Notes: a model not told the origin generated them from the letters alone. Counted from the first letter of the stretch, positions 1 to 7,850 are shown. The stretch is 38,281 bases of DNA from an uncultured Acidobacteriota bacterium (GCA_903851035.1 CAINND010000052.1:1-38281), one strand, 5' to 3'. A program made the numbers and translations.

Positions 1-125
1 TAGCGCGGAGCGATGTTGCTGAACATCTGCTGCACGGCGCTGGCGGCGGCCTTCTGATCCTGGGTGGCCTCCACGCGGGCGCCCACCGTGACACTCTTGT
101 TTTCTTCCATCGGGGTCGGTTCCAT
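1..125 (-). CDS. ubiE: Demethylmenaquinone/ubiquinone C-methyltransferase, N-terminal fragment
   Basis: Only the first 41 codons lie in the window; the gene runs off the left edge. The translation ends in VQQMFSNIAPRY, which matches the conserved N-terminal signature of the UbiE/MenG family (MF..IAPRYDLLN). These enzymes methylate the demethylated quinone using SAM, the last step of menaquinone or ubiquinone synthesis. I chose the ATG at 125 over the in-frame ATG at 110 because a GAGAG-type ribosome site lies upstream of 125 and nothing resembling one precedes 110. The gene starts 19 bp after the aroB stop on the same strand, so the two are probably co-transcribed. The identification rests on a short stretch but the motif is distinctive. 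Confidence 0.75.
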   Translation of the reverse strand, partial: MEPTPMEENKSVTVGARVEATQDQKAAASAVQQMFSNIAPR

Positions 126-144
126 TCAGTCCAAATCTCTCTGA

Positions 145-1245
145 TTAATCCTGCGATGCCGAACGCAGCTCTTCCACGGCCTTGAGCACGGCTTTTTCCG
201 GCACGTCGGTGGCAATCTCCACGCGGCCGATGGAGCGCGGCAACACAAAGTGTACAAGTCCGTCGAGTGTTTTTTTATCGCTGGCCAGCCGCTTGAGGAT
301 CGCACGCGGACGCACATCCACCCTGGGCAGCGTGCCGTAGGCATGCACCAGCCGCGTAATCTCATCGGCGACGTGCTGCGGCGCGCGGCCCGTGCTGACA
401 CTGATGTTGGCGGCGGCAATCATGCCCCAGGCAACGGCCTCGCCGTGAGCAAAGACCTTGTAGCCGGTCTCCGCCTCCAGCGCATGGCCGATGGTGTGGC
501 CGAAGTTAAGAATCTTGCGCACGCCGCGCTCGTCCTCGTCCTCGCCAACAACGTCGGCCTTGACGCGAACGCTCTCGGCTATCAGCCACTCCAATGAGCT
601 GGGCTTTTTGACCAGCACATCTGCGCGGTTCCGATCCATGAATTCAATGATGCGCGGATTGCGGATGACGCCAGCCTTCAGCGACTCGTACAGGCCGCTG
701 CGGAATTCGCGCTCCGGCAGGGTGCCCAGCACCTGAGGGTCGGCCAGAACCAGCTCCGGCTGCAGGAAGGTGCCAACCAGATTCTTGCCGACGGCAAGGT
801 TTACGCCGGTCTTGCCGCCCACGCTGGAATCCACCTGCGCGAGAAACGTGGTGGGAATCTGCACAAAGCGAATGCCGCGCATGTAGATTCCGGCAAGGAA
901 GCCGGTGACGTCGCCCACCACTCCGCCGCCCAGGGCAACCAGCACGGTGTTGCGGTCGGCCTTCAGGCGCACAAGCTGCGTGCTGAGCTTTTCCACCGTG
1001 GAAAGGGTCTTGCGGCGCTCGCCATCCAGCATCTCAATGACATCGACGCGCACACCGTCATCATGGCCAAAGCTATCCAGCAGCAGCTTGCCCCAATGGC
1101 GGCGAATGGGCGCCGCGGTGATGACCACGAAGTGGCGCGCCTTGGGCAACGTGTCGCGAATATAGGTACCCGCCGAGCGCAGCAGGCCCGCCTCGATGAG
1201 CACCTCGTAGGACTTGGTCCGGGTTTGTATCTGAATGCGAATCAA
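145..1245 (-). CDS. aroB: 3-dehydroquinate synthase
   Basis: AroB converts DAHP to 3-dehydroquinate, the second step of the shikimate pathway, using NAD+ and a divalent metal. The 366-residue length is normal. The NAD-binding loop GGGVVGDVTGFLAG, the segment PTTFLAQVDSSVGGKT, and the metal-ligand region LNFGHTIGHALE are all visible. The start codon is TTG at 1245; no strong ribosome site precedes it, so the true start could shift slightly. ubiE follows 19 bp downstream on the same strand, and nadB diverges across a 93-bp gap that must hold both promoters. Confidence 0.95.
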   Translation of the reverse strand: MIRIQIQTRTKSYEVLIEAGLLRSAGTYIRDTLPKARHFVVITAAPIRRHWGKLLLDSFGHDDGVRVDVIEMLDGERRKTLSTVEKLSTQLVRLKADRNTVLVALGGGVVGDVTGFLAGIYMRGIRFVQIPTTFLAQVDSSVGGKTGVNLAVGKNLVGTFLQPELVLADPQVLGTLPEREFRSGLYESLKAGVIRNPRIIEFMDRNRADVLVKKPSSLEWLIAESVRVKADVVGEDEDERGVRKILNFGHTIGHALEAETGYKVFAHGEAVAWGMIAAANISVSTGRAPQHVADEITRLVHAYGTLPRVDVRPRAILKRLASDKKTLDGLVHFVLPRSIGRVEIATDVPEKAVLKAVEELRSASQD

Positions 1246-1338
1246 GGCTCAATTCTAACAGCCGCCGTGCGTGGCAGTCACCGCCGTTACTCCGTGGCCG
1301 TGTGCCGGTGGTAGCATGAATCCAGTGGACGGCGGTAA

Positions 1339-2946
1339 ATGAATTCTTCTTACGATTTTCTGGTGGTGGGCGCGGGCATTGCAGGGCTGCGCGCCGTGTG
1401 CGAGCTGGGGCGGCATGGCAGCGTGCTGTGCCTGGCCAAACAGGCGCTCACGGAATCCAACACGCAATACGCACAGGGCGGCATCGCCGTGGCACTGGCC
1501 GCGGACGACTCTCCCGCACTGCACCTGGCCGACACGATTGCCGCCGGTGCTGGATTGGTGAACGACGCGGCGGCACGAATCCTGTGCGACGAAGGTCCAC
1601 GGCGCGTGCGCGAGCTGATGGACTGGGGCGTGCAGTTTGACCGCGACGAGCGCGGCGAGCTGGCCTTTACCCGCGAGGGCGCACACTGCCGCAGCCGCGT
1701 GCTGCATGCCGATGGCGACTCCACGGGGCGCGAGATGGCACGCGCGCTGTACGCTTACGCCGCACGGATGCCCAACGTCACCTTTGCCGCCCACGGCTTT
1801 TGCCGCAATCTGCTGGTGCAGGATGGCCGCGTGGTGGGCGTGGAACTGCTGCTGGAAGATGGCAGCGTGCAGAAGATTACGGCGCGGGCGGTGCTGCTGG
1901 CCACCGGCGGCATGGGCATGGTCTTTGCCAACACCACCAATCCTGATACCGCAACCGGGGACGGCCCGGCACTGGCGGCACGCGCCGGAGCCGAGCTGGA
2001 AGACATGGAGTTCGTGCAGTTTCATCCCACGGCCCTGTATCTGAAAAATGCTCCGCGATTCCTCATCAGCGAGGCGGTGCGCGGCGAGGGCGCTTACCTG
2101 CTCAACGCCAAAGGCGAACGCTTTATGCCGGACGCGCACCCGATGGCCGAGCTGGCTCCACGCGACGTTGTGGCCCGGGCGATTCATCGCCAGGTCATGG
2201 CCAGTGGCACCACCGATGCGGCCGTGTATCTTGACGTGCGGCACCTGGACGCCGCACATCTGCGCGCGCGCTTTCCTCGCATCGCGGAGACCTGCCGCAA
2301 ATACGGCATCGAACTGGGACGCGATCTCATCCCCATCCGCCCAGCGGCGCATTACGCCATGGGCGGCATACGCACCGATCTGGATGGCCGCACAACCCTG
2401 CCGGGGCTCTATGCCGCGGGCGAGGCCGCCTGCACGGGACTGCACGGAGCGAATCGGCTGGCCAGCAATTCCCTGCTGGAGGGCCTTGTGTACGGGGCGC
2501 GCGCCGCACAGGCCATGGCCGCAGATAATGCTCCAGTGGCGTTGACTGACGCCGCAAATCCCACACGGAAATCCACTGATGCGGCGATTGCGACCGTGGT
2601 TTGCGAAGGCGTAACAGGGAAGCATAACGGCCTTGAAGCGGTCACTGCGCTGCGGCAACAGGCGCGTGAGGTGATGGAGTCCAGGGTGGGCATGGAGCGC
2701 TCCTCCAGCGGCTTAAGCGAGGCGATCCGGCGGCTGGAGGAGATACACCGGCAGTTGCCCGCAATGGATACCCACGCGGCGGCCGAAGCACGAAACATTG
2801 TGGAATGCGGTTTGGCCATTGCGCGCTCCGCGCTGGCGCGGCAGGAGAGCCGAGGCAGCCATTGGCGCAGCGACTATCCCGCCACGGACGACGCTCACTT
2901 CCGCCGCCACAGCCTGCTGAAGGCGGACAAGATTCGGCTGGCGTAG
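1339..2946 (+). CDS. nadB: L-aspartate oxidase
   Basis: NadB oxidises L-aspartate to iminoaspartate with FAD, the first step of de novo NAD synthesis. The 535-residue protein begins with the FAD dinucleotide-binding motif VVGAGIAGL (about residues 9-17), followed by the family motif TQYAQGGIAVAL. Further family segments are EFVQFHPTAL, the active-site region APRDVVARAI, HYAMGGI, and GLYAAGEAACTGLHGANRLASNS split across a typical flavin-binding block. The helical C-terminal domain is complete. No nadA or nadC lies next to it here. nadK at the other end of the window belongs to the same cofactor pathway but is not linked. Confidence 0.96.
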   Translation: MNSSYDFLVVGAGIAGLRAVCELGRHGSVLCLAKQALTESNTQYAQGGIAVALAADDSPALHLADTIAAGAGLVNDAAARILCDEGPRRVRELMDWGVQFDRDERGELAFTREGAHCRSRVLHADGDSTGREMARALYAYAARMPNVTFAAHGFCRNLLVQDGRVVGVELLLEDGSVQKITARAVLLATGGMGMVFANTTNPDTATGDGPALAARAGAELEDMEFVQFHPTALYLKNAPRFLISEAVRGEGAYLLNAKGERFMPDAHPMAELAPRDVVARAIHRQVMASGTTDAAVYLDVRHLDAAHLRARFPRIAETCRKYGIELGRDLIPIRPAAHYAMGGIRTDLDGRTTLPGLYAAGEAACTGLHGANRLASNSLLEGLVYGARAAQAMAADNAPVALTDAANPTRKSTDAAIATVVCEGVTGKHNGLEAVTALRQQAREVMESRVGMERSSSGLSEAIRRLEEIHRQLPAMDTHAAAEARNIVECGLAIARSALARQESRGSHWRSDYPATDDAHFRRHSLLKADKIRLA

Positions 2947-2983
2947 CTTCGCAGTTTTTCCACCGCAGCCTGCGGGCAGCGGC

Positions 2984-3013
2984 TTGGCGAAACTCCGCGT
3001 CGGCTGTTATGAT
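2984..3013 (+). promoter_or_regulatory. Candidate promoter for tRNA-Ala
   Basis: TTGGCG (2984-2989) and TATGAT (3008-3013) are separated by 18 bp and lie about 35 bp before the mature tRNA start. This is a reasonable sigma-70-type pair for the tRNA. It lies on the host side of the integration point, so integration leaves tRNA transcription intact. Confidence 0.5.
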
Positions 3014-3047
3014 GAGAGTCGATTCAACGGTTTCCCAAGCCGCGTGT

Positions 3048-3123
3048 GGGGCTATAGCTCAGTTGGGAGAGCGCATCGTTCGCAACGATGAGGTCGTCAG
3101 TTCGATCCTGACTAGCTCCACCA
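3048..3123 (+). tRNA. tRNA-Ala (anticodon CGC)
   Basis: The 76-nt cloverleaf can be folded by eye. The acceptor stem is GGGGCTA with TAGCTCC, including the G3-U70 pair that identifies alanine tRNAs. The D arm is GCTC/GAGC, the anticodon stem CATCG/CGATG carries loop TTCGCAA with anticodon CGC (reads GCG), and the T arm is followed by discriminator A and an encoded CCA. The 3' 45 nt are duplicated at 8770-8814, which marks the gene as the attachment site of the element to its right. The tRNA remains whole because the element brought its own copy of the 3' part. Confidence 0.97.
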
Positions 3124-4348
3124 TATTTTCAACAACTTCCGGCGGTACAACCTCCCCCTCATCCTGTTTTGTGCCATGGTTTGTGCCATAACCCCCGCTT
3201 TCAACCCCCAACAGCCTTCCCGTAGAAAGTCCATCCAAGGCCGTTCGCTTCGCCTCAAGCCTCACATGGCTGTAATGCGCCAGCATCTTAGCGGAGACGT
3301 GCCCTGCAATGCTCATCACCGTAGAATCACTTGCCTGTGACTCGGCAAGCTCCGTGATGGCATGGTGCCGCAGGTCATGGAAGCGCAGCCCGTATGTCGT
3401 GCTCTTAACCTTGCGTAGATCAGCCTTGCACTCCTCATTACGGCATATTACGGTTGGCCCCTGTTGTCTACCGCACTCCGGGCAGTGAATCGTCCGCGTC
3501 AGGTTACGCCATGCCGTGCGCCATCCCTTTTGCGGTTTGGCCGCGTCAATGTGGCCGTGCTCACAAGCAAAGAAAACATAGTGATCCAGTTCGGCCCCGC
3601 CGACCTTCTTTGCCCGTTCGCGGAGTGCCTTCATTACCTGCACAGCGTCGGCATTCAGGGGAATGACGCGCTCCCCCGCCTCCGTCTTGCTCCGCTTTAC
3701 CGTCATGGTGCGATTCAGGAAATCCACATCCCGCCAGCGCAAGCCTTTCAATTCGCAGCCGCGTGCGGTTGTGTTCAGCGCCAGGACAGCCGCAAAGTAT
3801 GCCGTCTGCCAGTCGTGATTGCTTCCGGCCAGTTTTAGGAGCCTTACCTTTTCCTCATGCAGCAATGCCCTCCCAACTTGCTGCTTCACTGGCAAGGGAC
3901 GGATTTCCTCCGAGAATAGATGCCAGCGCCGTGCCTTTTTGAGTACGCCTCTGAGGATGTCCAATTCCCGGTTGACCGTCGCGTTAGCAATCCCGCCCTC
4001 TTTGCGCGTGCGGATGAAGGCCAGAATATCGGCGGGAGCGATGCGCAAAACGGGTGTACTGCCGAAAACGCCATTTACGACCTTTGCGCGCTCCTTCTCT
4101 GTCCGCACACTCAATGGGGCCAGATGGGGCAAACGATCCGCTAGAAACTGCTCTGCTGCCTTAGAAAACAGCATTCTGGCAATCGGTTGCCTCTTGCTGG
4201 CGACCTTTCCCGCCTTTGCTGCCGTTATCAAGTCTTTCTCTTTGGTCTGAGCCTCACGCCAGTCGCTCGTTTCAAGTGATTGGCGGAATCGCTGGCCATC
4301 AATGACAAAATCCGAATGCCACGTCTTACCGCGTTTTTTTAGGGCCAT
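3059..4348 (-). CDS. Tyrosine-recombinase integrase with internal zinc-finger insert
   Basis: This protein would integrate and excise the element by site-specific recombination at the tRNA-Ala repeat. The 429-residue protein has a core-binding helical region (about 60-150) and a catalytic domain with Arg196 ([11 protein letters not shown]), the box HDLRH (His324, Arg327), His350 in IAGH and the nucleophile Tyr359 in AHYSHV. Between the two catalytic halves sits a Cys4 insert, CPEC (289-292) and Cys302/Cys307, likely a small zinc finger. The last part of the gene is antisense to the tRNA 3' half: residues about 409-423 come from the attachment core, and the final six residues (TMRSPN) come from the host tRNA 5' half. 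The start overlaps the end of the upstream zinc-finger gene by 23 bp. Confidence 0.93.
   Translation of the reverse strand: MALKKRGKTWHSDFVIDGQRFRQSLETSDWREAQTKEKDLITAAKAGKVASKRQPIARMLFSKAAEQFLADRLPHLAPLSVRTEKERAKVVNGVFGSTPVLRIAPADILAFIRTRKEGGIANATVNRELDILRGVLKKARRWHLFSEEIRPLPVKQQVGRALLHEEKVRLLKLAGSNHDWQTAYFAAVLALNTTARGCELKGLRWRDVDFLNRTMTVKRSKTEAGERVIPLNADAVQVMKALRERAKKVGGAELDHYVFFACEHGHIDAAKPQKGWRTAWRNLTRTIHCPECGRQQGPTVICRNEECKADLRKVKSTTYGLRFHDLRHHAITELAESQASDSTVMSIAGHVSAKMLAHYSHVRLEAKRTALDGLSTGRLLGVESGGYGTNHGTKQDEGEVVPPEVVENMVELVRIELTTSSLRTMRSPN
3079..3123 (+). repeat. Left attachment repeat (45 bp, inside tRNA-Ala)
   Basis: Starts in the anticodon loop and ends with the encoded CCA. It is identical over 45 bp to 8770-8814; the flanking bases differ on both sides (g3078 versus a8769, t3124 versus a8815). 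This is the usual tRNA 3'-half attachment arrangement for tyrosine recombinases. Confidence 0.95.
3167..3193. repeat. Candidate integrase arm-type sites, left end
   Basis: Two direct copies of TTTGTGCCAT sit 13 bp apart (3168-3177 and 3180-3189), the second extending to TTGTGCCATAACC (3181-3193). The 13-mer recurs exactly at 8607-8619 near the right end. They lie inside the integrase 3' coding region, where they encode the repeated dipeptide pattern YGTNHGTK. Matching short repeats near both ends are typical of integrase arm-binding sites; binding itself is inferred. Confidence 0.5.
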
Positions 4349-5018
4349 CTTTCCTCCTTGTCGTATCTTTCACTTTTCCTCCTGTGTGCAGCCGATAACG
4401 CTCCCGGTCAGCTTTCCGTCGTTTGGCTTTGAATTCTTCCGAAGATTGGTGCGCCTTCACTCTGCATTTCGTGCTGCAATGGGTTTGGTCGATTCTTCCA
4501 GCAACGAAGTATTTTCCACATGAACACTGCCTAATATGTTGAATCTGATCTTGCTGTGCGAGGAGAACCGCACCCATTACCGCACCAACTTCTGCCCGCT
4601 CTACCGGAGAGCGACTATTCGAGTCCGCTGGAAGAAAATAGTGCAGGGGCGAGGGGGCGCATATTTGAATTTGTGGAATGACAACATACCGGGAGAGGCT
4701 TTCATTCAGCTGAAAACTGATGTCAATGAGCGTCAGCATATATGCCTCAGTGATTGCTGACGTGGATTGTTCTGAAAATCGCGCAATGATAAGGGACAAA
4801 TACTCCCTTTGGCCACGAAGTAATTGAATTACCCTTTCCACCCTCAATTTTGATTCATCAATCAAAACATTTCCGTTCATTGCTTCAACAAGCAATTCTG
4901 AAGGCGTCGCCAATAACTTCTCATTCGCTAACTGCTCTGCGAACTCACTGAGCACCATTCGGGCCTGAAATTCCCTATTGGCGTCGTTATTTCCCTTACG
5001 CTTCTTTGCCACTTTCAC
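4326..5018 (-). CDS. Hypothetical protein with C-terminal zinc-finger (CGNR-like)
   Basis: I do not recognise the full protein. The N-terminal 150 residues are helical without a clear motif. The C-terminal 70 residues contain CSCGKYF, then DQTHCSTKCR and a strongly basic tail (KAKRRKADRERYR). The cysteine pattern and following basic helix resemble CGNR-type zinc-ribbon DNA-binding tails. Its 3' end overlaps the integrase start by 23 bp, so the two genes form an operon, and a role in recombination or in controlling it is plausible. The likely start is GTG at 5018 with only a weak ribosome site. Confidence 0.65.
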   Translation of the reverse strand: MKVAKKRKGNNDANREFQARMVLSEFAEQLANEKLLATPSELLVEAMNGNVLIDESKLRVERVIQLLRGQREYLSLIIARFSEQSTSAITEAYMLTLIDISFQLNESLSRYVVIPQIQICAPSPLHYFLPADSNSRSPVERAEVGAVMGAVLLAQQDQIQHIRQCSCGKYFVAGRIDQTHCSTKCRVKAHQSSEEFKAKRRKADRERYRLHTGGKVKDTTRRKDGPKKTR

Positions 5019-5075
5019 CGCCTAGATTTCAGGATGTATTCCGCACAATCTGTATTATTCTTACGCCATACGAAT

Positions 5076-5094
5076 GATACGCGCAAGCGTTATC
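5076..5094. promoter_or_regulatory. Palindrome in divergent control region of the element
   Basis: GATACGC (5076-5082), GCAA, GCGTTATC (5087-5094) form an inverted repeat with one bulge, in the 93-bp gap between the leftward zinc-finger/integrase operon and the rightward HTH operon. It is well placed to be an operator deciding between integrase and replication genes; the binding protein is unknown. Confidence 0.35.
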
Positions 5095-5111
5095 GTAATC
5101 GAGGTGATGGA

Positions 5112-5348
5112 ATGGAAAAGGAAACAAGGGGATTGGAAACTCTCTATTCAGTCTCGGAGGCCGCCAACAAACTCGGCGGAGTCTCAAGGTTCACGATCTA
5201 CGCATGGATGAGCCGTGGACTATTGGAGCGAACGCGAGTCGGCGGGCGCGTCATGGTTCGAGAGTCATCGCTGTTGAAACTGCTAGAGCACGGCAACCAG
5301 CAGGAAGCCGCTCGCCGTGAGAATGGGGATTCCCATGACGGCAGGTAA
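5112..5348 (+). CDS. Small helix-turn-helix (MerR/excisionase-like) protein 1
   Basis: This 78-residue protein begins LETLYSVSEAANKLGG, then SRFTIYAWMSRGLLERTRVGGRVMV. That is the HTH-17/AlpA-type fold, in which a helix-turn-helix is followed by a short wing. Such proteins act as excisionases or as activators of integrase in small integrated elements. The start at ATG 5112 is chosen because GAGGTG (5101-5106) lies 5 bp upstream; an upstream extension to 5034 has no such site. The 3' end overlaps the second HTH gene, so both are translated from one mRNA. Confidence 0.75.
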   Translation: MEKETRGLETLYSVSEAANKLGGVSRFTIYAWMSRGLLERTRVGGRVMVRESSLLKLLEHGNQQEAARRENGDSHDGR

Positions 5349-5532
5349 ACCAGATACCGCTATTAGTATTCCTCAGTTGCTCCCCCTTGCGGCTGTCGCT
5401 GAAGCTCTGGCCGTTTCGCCTCATACGATCCGGGCGATGGTTCGCAAAGGCCGTTTGCAGCCATGCAGAATATGCCGCAGATTGTTGTTTTCGCCGGATG
5501 AGGTTACACGATTTCTTGCAGGGGCAAAGTGA
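5335..5532 (+). CDS. Small helix-turn-helix (excisionase-like) protein 2
   Basis: This 65-residue protein contains LLPLAAVAEALAVSPHTIRAMVRKGRLQPCRICRRLLFSPDEVTRFL, split here as a helix-turn-helix (AVAEALAVSPHTIRAMV), a wing and a terminal helix. It is the same general fold as the preceding protein, but the two differ in sequence, so this is a pair rather than a recent duplication. The start at ATG 5335 has GGGGA (5325-5329) at good spacing; GTG 5317 and ATG 5323 are alternatives. It overlaps gene 1 by 14 bp, and the next gene follows 3 bp after its stop. Confidence 0.7.
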   Translation: MTAGKPDTAISIPQLLPLAAVAEALAVSPHTIRAMVRKGRLQPCRICRRLLFSPDEVTRFLAGAK

Positions 5533-5535
5533 CCG

Positions 5536-6051
5536 ATGAGTGCCTCCGCATTTCCCGCCGATGAGAATAGCGGCAACCAACCGGAGCCAGAGTCACCGGA
5601 CACGGTAGAAGCGTCAGCCGATGATTGTGAAAGCGATGACTGGCTAGAGGAGGAGCCACAGCAAAAGAAAAAAGTAGGTACCCTTGGGCCATTCTTCCAA
5701 GTCCCTAACAGGTTCTTTGGTAGCGGGTTGGCGCGCAAGATTGGTACGTCAGCCAGTTTGCTCTACTTCTCCCTTTGTGAAATTGCGAATCGAGACAAGC
5801 ACCACAGGAATACATTCAAGTTTTCAGACAAGAATCTCGGCAAGGAAAATGGTCTCGGTTCGCGCACGATCAGAAACGCGAGGGCGAAACTGATTGAAAA
5901 CGGTCTAGTGAAGTGCTCTCAGGAGCCAGGACAGAGTTATACATATACGCTTCTGCGACAGGACTTACCGTGGGTTCCACGTTCCGACAGGCCCAGAGCG
6001 AAACTGAAACCCCGTGGGAATGCCGCCCTAAGAACGAAACAAGAGCCATAG
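5536..6051 (+). CDS. Winged-helix DNA-binding protein, probable replication initiator
   Basis: The first 45 residues are acidic and low in complexity. From about residue 52 the protein reads PFFQVPNRFF, then a hydrophobic helix (ASLLYFSLCEIANR) and a helix-turn-helix (FSDKNLGKENGLGSRTIRNARAKLIENGLV) with a wing (YTYTLL). This layout is seen in plasmid and phage winged-helix replication proteins. It follows the two HTH genes in an apparent operon and is followed by three degenerate repeats of about 44 bp that could be its binding sites. It could instead be a transcription regulator; no helicase or primase domain is present. Confidence 0.6.
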   Translation: MSASAFPADENSGNQPEPESPDTVEASADDCESDDWLEEEPQQKKKVGTLGPFFQVPNRFFGSGLARKIGTSASLLYFSLCEIANRDKHHRNTFKFSDKNLGKENGLGSRTIRNARAKLIENGLVKCSQEPGQSYTYTLLRQDLPWVPRSDRPRAKLKPRGNAALRTKQEP

Positions 6052-6060
6052 ACTGCGGCT

Positions 6061-6193
6061 AAACTTGCCGGAGGTGCGGCAGAGTTTGCTGGACTCAGGC
6101 ACGGCAAACCTTGCATGGGTCAGCGGCAACCGTTGCTGATGGGGCCAGCAATCCTTGCCGCAGGGTGCAGCAGGCTTTGCTGATCCGTCTAGG
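6061..6193. repeat. Three degenerate tandem repeats of about 44 bp
   Basis: Copies at 6061-6105, 6106-6149 and 6150-6193 share the order AA(A/T)C-CTTGCC, a GCGGCA/GCAGCA-type middle, then TTGCTG. Copies 1 and 3 are the most alike. The segment lies just after the replication-like gene and has no sustained reading frame. Iteron-like origin sites are one explanation; a decayed coding tail of the upstream gene is another. 6194-6340 shows nothing else I can name. Confidence 0.4.
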
Positions 6194-6340
6194 TTCTTAC
6201 TGAAAGGATGTTCGTAGGGAAGGTGGTTATAAGAAGGTGCTTACGATAGAGGAGAGACTTGAATCGGCACCTTCCAGCCAGCCCGCCGTGGAGCTCGGCA
6301 CAATTGAAGTTCCATCACACGGCGTGTGCTACCATGCGGC

Positions 6341-6369
6341 AAAGAGAAAACCCGCCTTCACGGGGCGGG
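6341..6369 (-). terminator. Rho-independent terminator for the Sel1 operon
   Basis: On the minus strand CCCGCC, loop CCGTGAA and GGCGGG are followed by TTTTCTCTTT. It lies downstream of the leftward genes at 6437-6685 and 6723-7850, which supports the minus-strand reading of the small gene. Confidence 0.75.
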
Positions 6370-6436
6370 CCTTCGATGTAATGCATCCACGCGAATCATC
6401 GCATGGAGTGTGTTGAAATGCAAACCACAACCGATC

Positions 6437-6685
6437 TCAATCCACTTGAAGAAATTCGATCTCTTGTATCAACCTTCGAAGCTCAATTAGAAGAGGCTGG
6501 AGACCGAGTAGAGCATCGTTTAGAGGCTCGAAGACTCGCAAGGCTTCATCAGAAAACTCCGCAAGTGCCTCTTCCCGATCAGCATCGGGAAACTTTTCCA
6601 GATACTTAGACAGTCTGTGCTTTATCCACAGTCTTTTGTAAGCGTAAAGAAGCTCGGAGAATACCAGTCTGTCTTCGGTGTCCAT
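6437..6685 (-). CDS. Small hypothetical helical protein
   Basis: An 82-residue protein from ATG 6685 (MDTEDRLVFSELLYAYKR...). It is rich in Leu, Glu, Arg and Lys with heptad-like spacing, so it is probably all-helical; there is no signal peptide or membrane segment. It lies 37 bp after the Sel1 gene on the same strand and 68 bp before a terminator that fits this direction. A 63-68 codon ORF on the plus strand (from 6403 or 6418) overlaps it, but the terminator and the protein-like composition favour the minus strand. I do not recognise a family; the ribosome site is weak. Confidence 0.45.
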   Translation of the reverse strand: MDTEDRLVFSELLYAYKRLWIKHRLSKYLEKFPDADREEALAEFSDEALRVFEPLNDALLGLQPLLIELRRLIQEIEFLQVD

Positions 6686-6722
6686 AGTGCACTTCGCATT
6701 CCAAGGTTGCGTTAATGTTGCC

Positions 6723-7850
6723 TCATTGCGGGTTCGCCGGGTGATTCTCAAGCCATTGCCGCACCTGCTCCTGTACTTGGGCTAGTTCGGCAGGCGACAG
6801 GTAACGGGCTGCTGTGTCTCTCATTGTGACCCTCATTCCGGTCACCCTTTCGGGGGCATTGCTAGCACAGGTGATGGCGTACCAAAAATAGGCTTCTGCA
6901 TAATCCCGCTGCACACCATCCCCTGTGAGGTAATCTGAACCAAGCATTTCTTGAGCGTAGACATACCCCTGCGCGGCTGCCATTTGAAACCATGCCGCTG
7001 CTTGAACTTTATCGAGCGGCACGCCAACACCGTTGGCATACAGCACACCAAGTCTGTATTGAGCTATTGCAAGGTTCTGCCCTGCCGCCTTTCGATACCA
7101 GTACACGGCCTGTGTGTAGTCCTGTGGCACGCCCTTGCCTGTCTCGTAAAGTGTGCCATTGTGAAACTGCGCCTCCGCGTCGCCAGTGGAAGACTGCTCC
7201 CTAAGGGGGCGGGCGCTTTGGCGCGTTGACATAGACTCGCTATTCGCCGGAACTTGCTGGGGAGCAGACGGCGGAGTAGTCTGCATCTCTGATACGCTCA
7301 CTGCGCGATACTTGATCTTGTGCTCCTTGCCTGACAACTCGTGAATGAAAATAGTGAGTGAGTTGCCGTGAATCTCAGCTTCGTAGTTTCCTGGCTGTAG
7401 ATTGCTGCATCGAGGAGTGCCGGACTTGGGCACACCCCCATAACCGACCATCAAACCTGTTGCGAATCCTCCCATCTCATCCTTTTGACAAGAGAGCGTC
7501 ATCTGGCGGCCATCCGGTAGGAGAGCGTATACGAGTTGTTGGACAGTATTGACGATGTGGGTTTGCGGCGGTCTAGCTGGGGTCGTAGTTGTGGTGCAGT
7601 CCGTATTGCCACTACTGGTTGAATGAGTCAGGATTGGCCCGCTGCCGTAGTTGTTGATTGTTCCGTTCGTGGTTCCGTTTGTTGTGCAATTGGTTTTGGC
7701 AGTGCCATCCCTTCCCGGCGTTGTGTAGTTGTAATGCCCTAGCTTTGTCTCCGCATCGATAACTTGGATGGTTATCCTCGCATTGTCCTTGGCAAAAGCC
7801 ACGATAGGGACAAGAAGCGATAATAGGAGTGTAAGACGCAATAGCTGCAT
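6723..7850 (-). CDS. Secreted Sel1-repeat protein (element cargo)
   Basis: The 375-residue protein opens with a signal peptide (MQLLRLTLLLSLLVPIVAFA, predicted cleavage after residue 20). Next comes a Thr/Asn/Gly-rich stretch with repeated TNGT motifs (about 50-90), then a domain I do not recognise (about 100-185, with paired cysteines). The C-terminal half has at least three Sel1-type repeats of about 36 residues: AEAQFHNGTLYETGKGV, AIAQYRLGVLYANGVGV and AQEMLGSDYLTGDGV. Sel1 repeats are protein-binding solenoids. Export suggests action in the periplasm or outside the cell. Its place at the far end of the element from the integrase marks it as cargo; the target is unknown. Confidence 0.8.
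   Translation of the reverse strand: MQLLRLTLLLSLLVPIVAFAKDNARITIQVIDAETKLGHYNYTTPGRDGTAKTNCTTNGTTNGTINNYGSGPILTHSTSSGNTDCTTTTTPARPPQTHIVNTVQQLVYALLPDGRQMTLSCQKDEMGGFATGLMVGYGGVPKSGTPRCSNLQPGNYEAEIHGNSLTIFIHELSGKEHKIKYRAVSVSEMQTTPPSAPQQVPANSESMSTRQSARPLREQSSTGDAEAQFHNGTLYETGKGVPQDYTQAVYWYRKAAGQNLAIAQYRLGVLYANGVGVPLDKVQAAAWFQMAAAQGYVYAQEMLGSDYLTGDGVQRDYAEAYFWYAITCASNAPERVTGMRVTMRDTAARYLSPAELAQVQEQVRQWLENHPANPQ

Noticed and set aside
1255-2658. A 467-codon open frame on the minus strand opposite nadB
   Set aside because: Shadow of nadB; no start signal or motif.
6403-6609. Small plus-strand ORF overlapping the small minus-strand gene
   Set aside because: The terminator at 6341-6369 fits leftward genes, and the minus-strand protein has better composition; kept as an alternative only.
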